NCBI GenBank assembly: GCA_019752535.1
Contig: JAIEMA010000004.1
Location: forward strand, 19,993 to 83,992
Origin: Bacteriovoracaceae bacterium
Lineage (GTDB): Bacteria; Bdellovibrionota; Bacteriovoracia; Bacteriovoracales; Bacteriovoracaceae
Reading direction: 5' to 3'
DNA length: 64,000 nt
Positions 59,949-64,000 of this stretch are shown here, one piece after another. Within the stretch, counting starts at the first letter, position 1. Each line of letters begins with the position of its first letter. The translations under genes were made by a program, and so were the position numbers. The notes below the pieces were generated by a model that saw nothing but the letters and a program-made list of their open reading frames with translations, was not told where the DNA came from and did not search any database.

Positions 59949-60644
59949 ATGAAAGTGGTCACATGGAATTGTAATGGAGCTTTTCGAAAGAAATTTAATG
60001 AGATTATCACTCTTGAAGCAGATATTTACGTTATCCAAGAGTGTGAAGATCCAGCTCAAACAAGAGACAAAGAATATAAGGCATGGTCAAAAAATTACCT
60101 TTGGCACGGTTTAAATAAAAACAAAGGAATTGGAGTTTTTTGCAGAGAAGATTTGCATTTAGAAAAGCTTGATTGGAGCGACGATGGCCTCCAGCTATTT
60201 CTACCATTCAAAGTTAACAGCAAGTACTCTTTTATTGGTATTTGGACTAAACAGGCTAATTCCCCAAACTTCAGATATATTGGCCAAGTTTGGAAATACC
60301 TTCAAAAGCATTCTGAAAAATTTCAAACGGAAAAGCCATTTCTTGTGGGTGATTGGAATAGCAATAAAATTTGGGATGAGTGGGATAGGTGGTGGAACCA
60401 TACAGACGTTGTAAAACAGCTTGATGAGATGGGGTTAGTCAGTGCCTATCATACGTTTTTCAAAGAAAACCAAGGCGAAGAAAAAAAACCAACGCTTTAT
60501 TTTAGAAAAAACAAAAGTGCATCTTATCACGTAGACTATATTTTTCTAAATAAGCGTTACTTGAAAAACATGGCTTTTGAAATTGGCGATGCGAGAAAAT
60601 GGCTTAAACATAGTGACCATATGCCATTAGTCGTAGTTTTCTGA
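59949..60644 (+). CDS. Endonuclease/exonuclease/phosphatase (EEP) family protein
   Basis: KVVTWNCNGAFRKKF, VIQECEDP, VGDWNSNKI, VDYIFLNK, HSDHMPLVVVF. Confidence 0.9.
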   Translation: MKVVTWNCNGAFRKKFNEIITLEADIYVIQECEDPAQTRDKEYKAWSKNYLWHGLNKNKGIGVFCREDLHLEKLDWSDDGLQLFLPFKVNSKYSFIGIWTKQANSPNFRYIGQVWKYLQKHSEKFQTEKPFLVGDWNSNKIWDEWDRWWNHTDVVKQLDEMGLVSAYHTFFKENQGEEKKPTLYFRKNKSASYHVDYIFLNKRYLKNMAFEIGDARKWLKHSDHMPLVVVF

Positions 60645-60690
60645 AAAATCCCTAGATGTACGACCTGGTAAAATGCTTTTATCTAAATTG

Positions 60691-60929
60691 GCCTCCTCGC
60701 TGTGCAGCTATCAAGGGCCACCATTGGGCATATTGAGAAAGACCGCATTGAGCTAGATCGTGATAGGATTGAGCATATTGTGAGGGCATATGGATTTTAG
60801 GTGAGAGAGTTTGATCAGATGATGGGAGAAAAGGTTTTGAGAGATGAACTCCTAATAAAATGTGTCCAACTAGTCGAAAGTTTGTCGACGGAAAAGCTTC
60901 GTCTGATAAACTAATTGTTAGAGGGAAAC
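60691..60929 (+). pseudogene. Decayed duplicate of the 3' part of the two-HTH regulator
   Basis: Close nucleotide match to 59687..about 59925; in-frame TAG (GF*VREF versus GFEVGEF) and early TAA. Confidence 0.9.
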
Positions 60930-61874
60930 ATGATTTTGGGAGTTTCGATGTTCATTTTAAAATATTTAATCAAAGAAATTTCAATTTTATTCTTAATTCT
61001 AACTTCTATGCCGGGAAATGCTGCGGACCTACCAGAAATCTGTAGTGAATTTGTAAAAAATCCCACTAAGTTCATGCCAATTAAAGTCCAAAGTAATAAT
61101 GGCAAGGATAGATTCTCTTTTAATTCAAAATCACAAGAGACCACTTTGGTTTGTTCATATGAAGATAGTGGCGGTACCTGTCAAACTGATACACTGTCAT
61201 GTGCCGGAGGTTATATTAATACAAAAAGCGATGGTTTGTATTTTGGTCTAAATGAGATCGCTGTAAGCTACAGTGGTAGACTATTTAATTTTTTAGGGAG
61301 AAGTCCTAAAAGATTAGATGGAGTCGAGACAATTGGAGAGATTTCAAAGAAAGGAACTTTTGTTCTCTGTGATATTCAGCAAGAAGTTATTAATATCAAT
61401 TATTCTGAAAGTAATCATCCCATTTGTGAGGCACTGATTACTGGCAAAGGTATTGAGCGTCTAAAGCTTGAAAGCGTAAATGGAAAAATTGATCTTCAAA
61501 GAAGTGGATCTGAGGTGAGATACGTCAAAGAGAATCGAGATACTGGAGCTGGATGTGGTTGTAGTGAGGTCGTTGTTTACGCTCAATCTAAAGATGAAGT
61601 TAATTCAGATTTTATTAAGGCATTTAATCGTCTCGTCGGAAAGGAATCTGCTTGCTCAAATGTTAAAATTCACCAGGAGGTATCAGTAGTTCGTTTTAAT
61701 AAAAATGATTTTCTTGCCTTAGATAATCCAAGTTTTCAAATCGGCAAAATTATTGATGAAAACAAACAAATTGGTCCCCAAGTCATATATGAGTGGAGGA
61801 ATGGGCGTTTTGAAAAAATTTGTTCTTCAACAATAATTACAAAATTAAAGGCAATCCCGGCCAATCTAGAATAA
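60930..61874 (+). CDS. Hypothetical exported protein
   Basis: MILGVSMFILKYLIKEISILFLILTSMPGNAA signal-like N-terminus. Confidence 0.6.
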   Translation: MILGVSMFILKYLIKEISILFLILTSMPGNAADLPEICSEFVKNPTKFMPIKVQSNNGKDRFSFNSKSQETTLVCSYEDSGGTCQTDTLSCAGGYINTKSDGLYFGLNEIAVSYSGRLFNFLGRSPKRLDGVETIGEISKKGTFVLCDIQQEVININYSESNHPICEALITGKGIERLKLESVNGKIDLQRSGSEVRYVKENRDTGAGCGCSEVVVYAQSKDEVNSDFIKAFNRLVGKESACSNVKIHQEVSVVRFNKNDFLALDNPSFQIGKIIDENKQIGPQVIYEWRNGRFEKICSSTIITKLKAIPANLE

Positions 61875-61905
61875 AAAATTGTCTACTAGCAGATGCCTTG
61901 AGAAG

Positions 61906-62361
61906 TTACCTAGTTATTTGATGAGTTAATGCCGTTAAGCCCACAACAATTAAGATACAGATAGTTGGGGTTAATATGACTGGGTTCAATTTTTTAGATG
62001 AGATTGATGCTGTAATCGAAGTTAGTATTAAAGCATAAAACAACGAGAGACTGCTGGTTGCCAGAATAGGGCCTAACTGAGTCGAGTCTGACACTGCTTG
62101 CAATGTTGAAACAAACGAAAAGATAGTAGAAATTGCTGCGCCTAAAAATCCTCCGACAGAAAGAGTTTCGCATACTTCATCAGTGAGACTTTTAATGTCT
62201 AATAATGAGTATTTTGCTATTGTGATTAAAAGAGGAATGCCAAAAACAAAAATCAACGCATCAGGATCAACAAAATTCATAATTGTTGATTTTGAATAAA
62301 TTACACAAACGATCAGAGTCAGTAACAGTATGCTTGAGAGAGTCTTTTTCATATTTCTCAC
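61906..62361 (-). CDS. Hypothetical membrane protein
   Basis: Several TM segments. Confidence 0.6.
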   Translation of the reverse strand: MRNMKKTLSSILLLTLIVCVIYSKSTIMNFVDPDALIFVFGIPLLITIAKYSLLDIKSLTDEVCETLSVGGFLGAAISTIFSFVSTLQAVSDSTQLGPILATSSLSLFYALILTSITASISSKKLNPVILTPTICILIVVGLTALTHQITR

Positions 62362-63686
62362 CTGAATGTGTTTATTTCTTTCATAAAGTTTACGAGTTTT
62401 TTCGCTTTTCTGCTTCTGTAATAGTTTATAGTCTGCATCGGGTCCAAGTATATTTCAACGCCCACGACATCTCTTGAGTTTATATTGTGTAGGGTAAGCT
62501 TCGACTCACTGTCCATTACAGCAAGTGAGCCAATAATACGCTTATCATTTAGATAAGTTGATTCACCAAGTCTAAATTCAGGCCCCTTGTAAAATGATGA
62601 AGGTTTTTTGTGTTGAGTTGTGCTGCGGGTGTCATAGAAAAACTCTGCTAGAGTGTAGTCGTAGACTAAGTCTCTTTTAATTAAGGCATCCAGCTGGATG
62701 CTTTTTTTAGTTCCATTTTTATAAAAGATATCGACTTTAAGAATTAATATCTTTGGTAAGTAATCAACCGTAAAACCCTCGGTTGAAATATCATAAAAGA
62801 CTCTGGGTGAAGCGTGAAAGTTAGTTGATCCACAGCTTGCCATTTTTTGGTGTTCTCCATCAAACGTAAGTATACTTGAAACTTTTCTACAAAAATCATC
62901 TTCAAAGTTCATCTGCTTGATTGGCGTAGAAATCTTAAGTTGTGCCACTAGAAGTCGCGGTGAAGAGTCTTTGATGTACTCAGATTTAAGACGGAGATTT
63001 TGAAAATATTTTAAAAATTCTAGCAGCAATGCTTCTGAGGGGAAAGAATAAGTATAGAAGTCTTTAAAGGAAGTTGGCTTTTCCTGATCCGATTTTTGAT
63101 AATCAACAATAAAAGTATTTAAATCGATTTCGTTTGAAGTGAATTGACTTGGATAATCCCTGCATTTAGCTTCAAACATTTTTCTCGTTTCTTGATTGTC
63201 CGGAGAAATAATCGATAAAAGTTTGATACGCTTATAGATAAGGCCGCAATCCGAATTAGATGCAAGAAGGACCTTAGTTATCTCAACATGTTTCGAAATT
63301 GTACGTTTTTTTAAGTCTAGTAAATCTCCTCTAAATGGAGCAGATTCTGTACCTAGATTGATTAAGTAAAGAGCTGATTGGCTATCACCAGATTCCAGTG
63401 CGACCTTCGTTGCATTCTTGACATCAATTGAAAAATCACTAATTGCAATCTCGTAGTCGATTGATTTTTGATCTTTAATTGAATTTAGATAAAACGCTGA
63501 TTGCTTGATTTTATTCAAGCTGTGTTTATTTGAAACGTCTGCGTCTGATTTATTTTCTGAAATGCTAGAATTGGATTTTATTGCAAGGCTGTTAGTTCCA
63601 GTTGTTGAACAGCCAACTAGAATTGATACCAAGAAAAACCCTAGGTATTGTCCATGATAGCTGTGTCTATTTTTTATTGTATTCAA
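62358..63686 (-). CDS. Hypothetical lipoprotein
   Basis: Lipobox FFLVSILVGC; 442-aa ORF. Confidence 0.6.
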   Translation of the reverse strand: MNTIKNRHSYHGQYLGFFLVSILVGCSTTGTNSLAIKSNSSISENKSDADVSNKHSLNKIKQSAFYLNSIKDQKSIDYEIAISDFSIDVKNATKVALESGDSQSALYLINLGTESAPFRGDLLDLKKRTISKHVEITKVLLASNSDCGLIYKRIKLLSIISPDNQETRKMFEAKCRDYPSQFTSNEIDLNTFIVDYQKSDQEKPTSFKDFYTYSFPSEALLLEFLKYFQNLRLKSEYIKDSSPRLLVAQLKISTPIKQMNFEDDFCRKVSSILTFDGEHQKMASCGSTNFHASPRVFYDISTEGFTVDYLPKILILKVDIFYKNGTKKSIQLDALIKRDLVYDYTLAEFFYDTRSTTQHKKPSSFYKGPEFRLGESTYLNDKRIIGSLAVMDSESKLTLHNINSRDVVGVEIYLDPMQTINYYRSRKAKKLVNFMKEINTFR

Positions 63687-63807
63687 TAGATTTAGCTTAC
63701 TTTATTTTAATTTTTTTTGGATTTTTTATTAAGTTACAAAGACCGAGCTTTTTGTTTCGTTAATAATTCGAGGCAAGTTTCTTGCCAAAAACAGGCTATT
63801 TCAAAAA

Positions 63808-63914
63808 TTTCCCGGAGTGGGAAATGAATTTGATCGTGATTCCCTAGGTTTATTCGATTTGCCCCTCAAAGATTTCCCACCGCGGTGGGAAATTTTCCTT
63901 CCCGCAGTGAGAAA
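63808..63914. repeat. Cluster of three related short palindromes (TTTCCC..GGGAAA)
   Basis: TTTCCCGGAGTGGGAAA (63808), TTTCCCACCGCGGTGGGAAA (63873, perfect), TTCCCGCAGTGAGAAA (63899). Confidence 0.7.
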
Positions 63915-64000
63915 TGCTGGTCTTCCTCCTATCAAAATTAATACAAGCGCAGGCGTGAATTCCGGAGTTCATACGGATCAAACTGGCCTTCTTTGATGAA

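Noticed and set aside
58907-64000. Integrative element with att sites at tRNA-Ala
   Set aside because: No integrase and no duplicated tRNA 3' end were seen within the window, so only an accessory-region hint is retained.

Overview
The window is a dense bacterial chromosome segment of about 60 genes. The lineage is probably Bdellovibrionota/Bacteriovoracaceae-like; that is inferred from overall gene content and is not proven. Core genes recognised: gsk (inosine-guanosine kinase), mnmA, tkt, pepN, rpmG (L33), rpmB (L28), acyP, an AmpG-like MFS permease, a lipoate ligase-like protein, tRNA-Leu(GAG) and tRNA-Ala(GGC). There is also a TolC/RND efflux pair, a Wzm/Wzt-like ABC pair, an orphan C5 DNA methyltransferase, a HiPIP and many exported proteins, including S1, S8, papain-like and C45-like hydrolases. 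No CRISPR array, transposase or rRNA was seen. Most noteworthy: (1) a candidate structured RNA (three-way junction with a perfect 10-bp closing stem) upstream of an uncharacterised 99-aa gene at about 18456-18545; (2) a duplicated and decayed two-HTH regulator flanking an endonuclease/exonuclease/phosphatase gene next to tRNA-Ala; (3) single-nucleotide frameshifts in gsk and in an RND pump, both at T-tracts; (4) a PD-(D/E)XK-like candidate and a Walker-A-less ABC-like protein downstream of gsk; (5) unusual fusions (coiled-coil plus Hsp20, trypsin plus ankyrin); (6) nine convergent gene pairs whose stop codons overlap by exactly 4 nt. I found no single system that I can firmly call undescribed. 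All family calls come from motif recognition without database searches.
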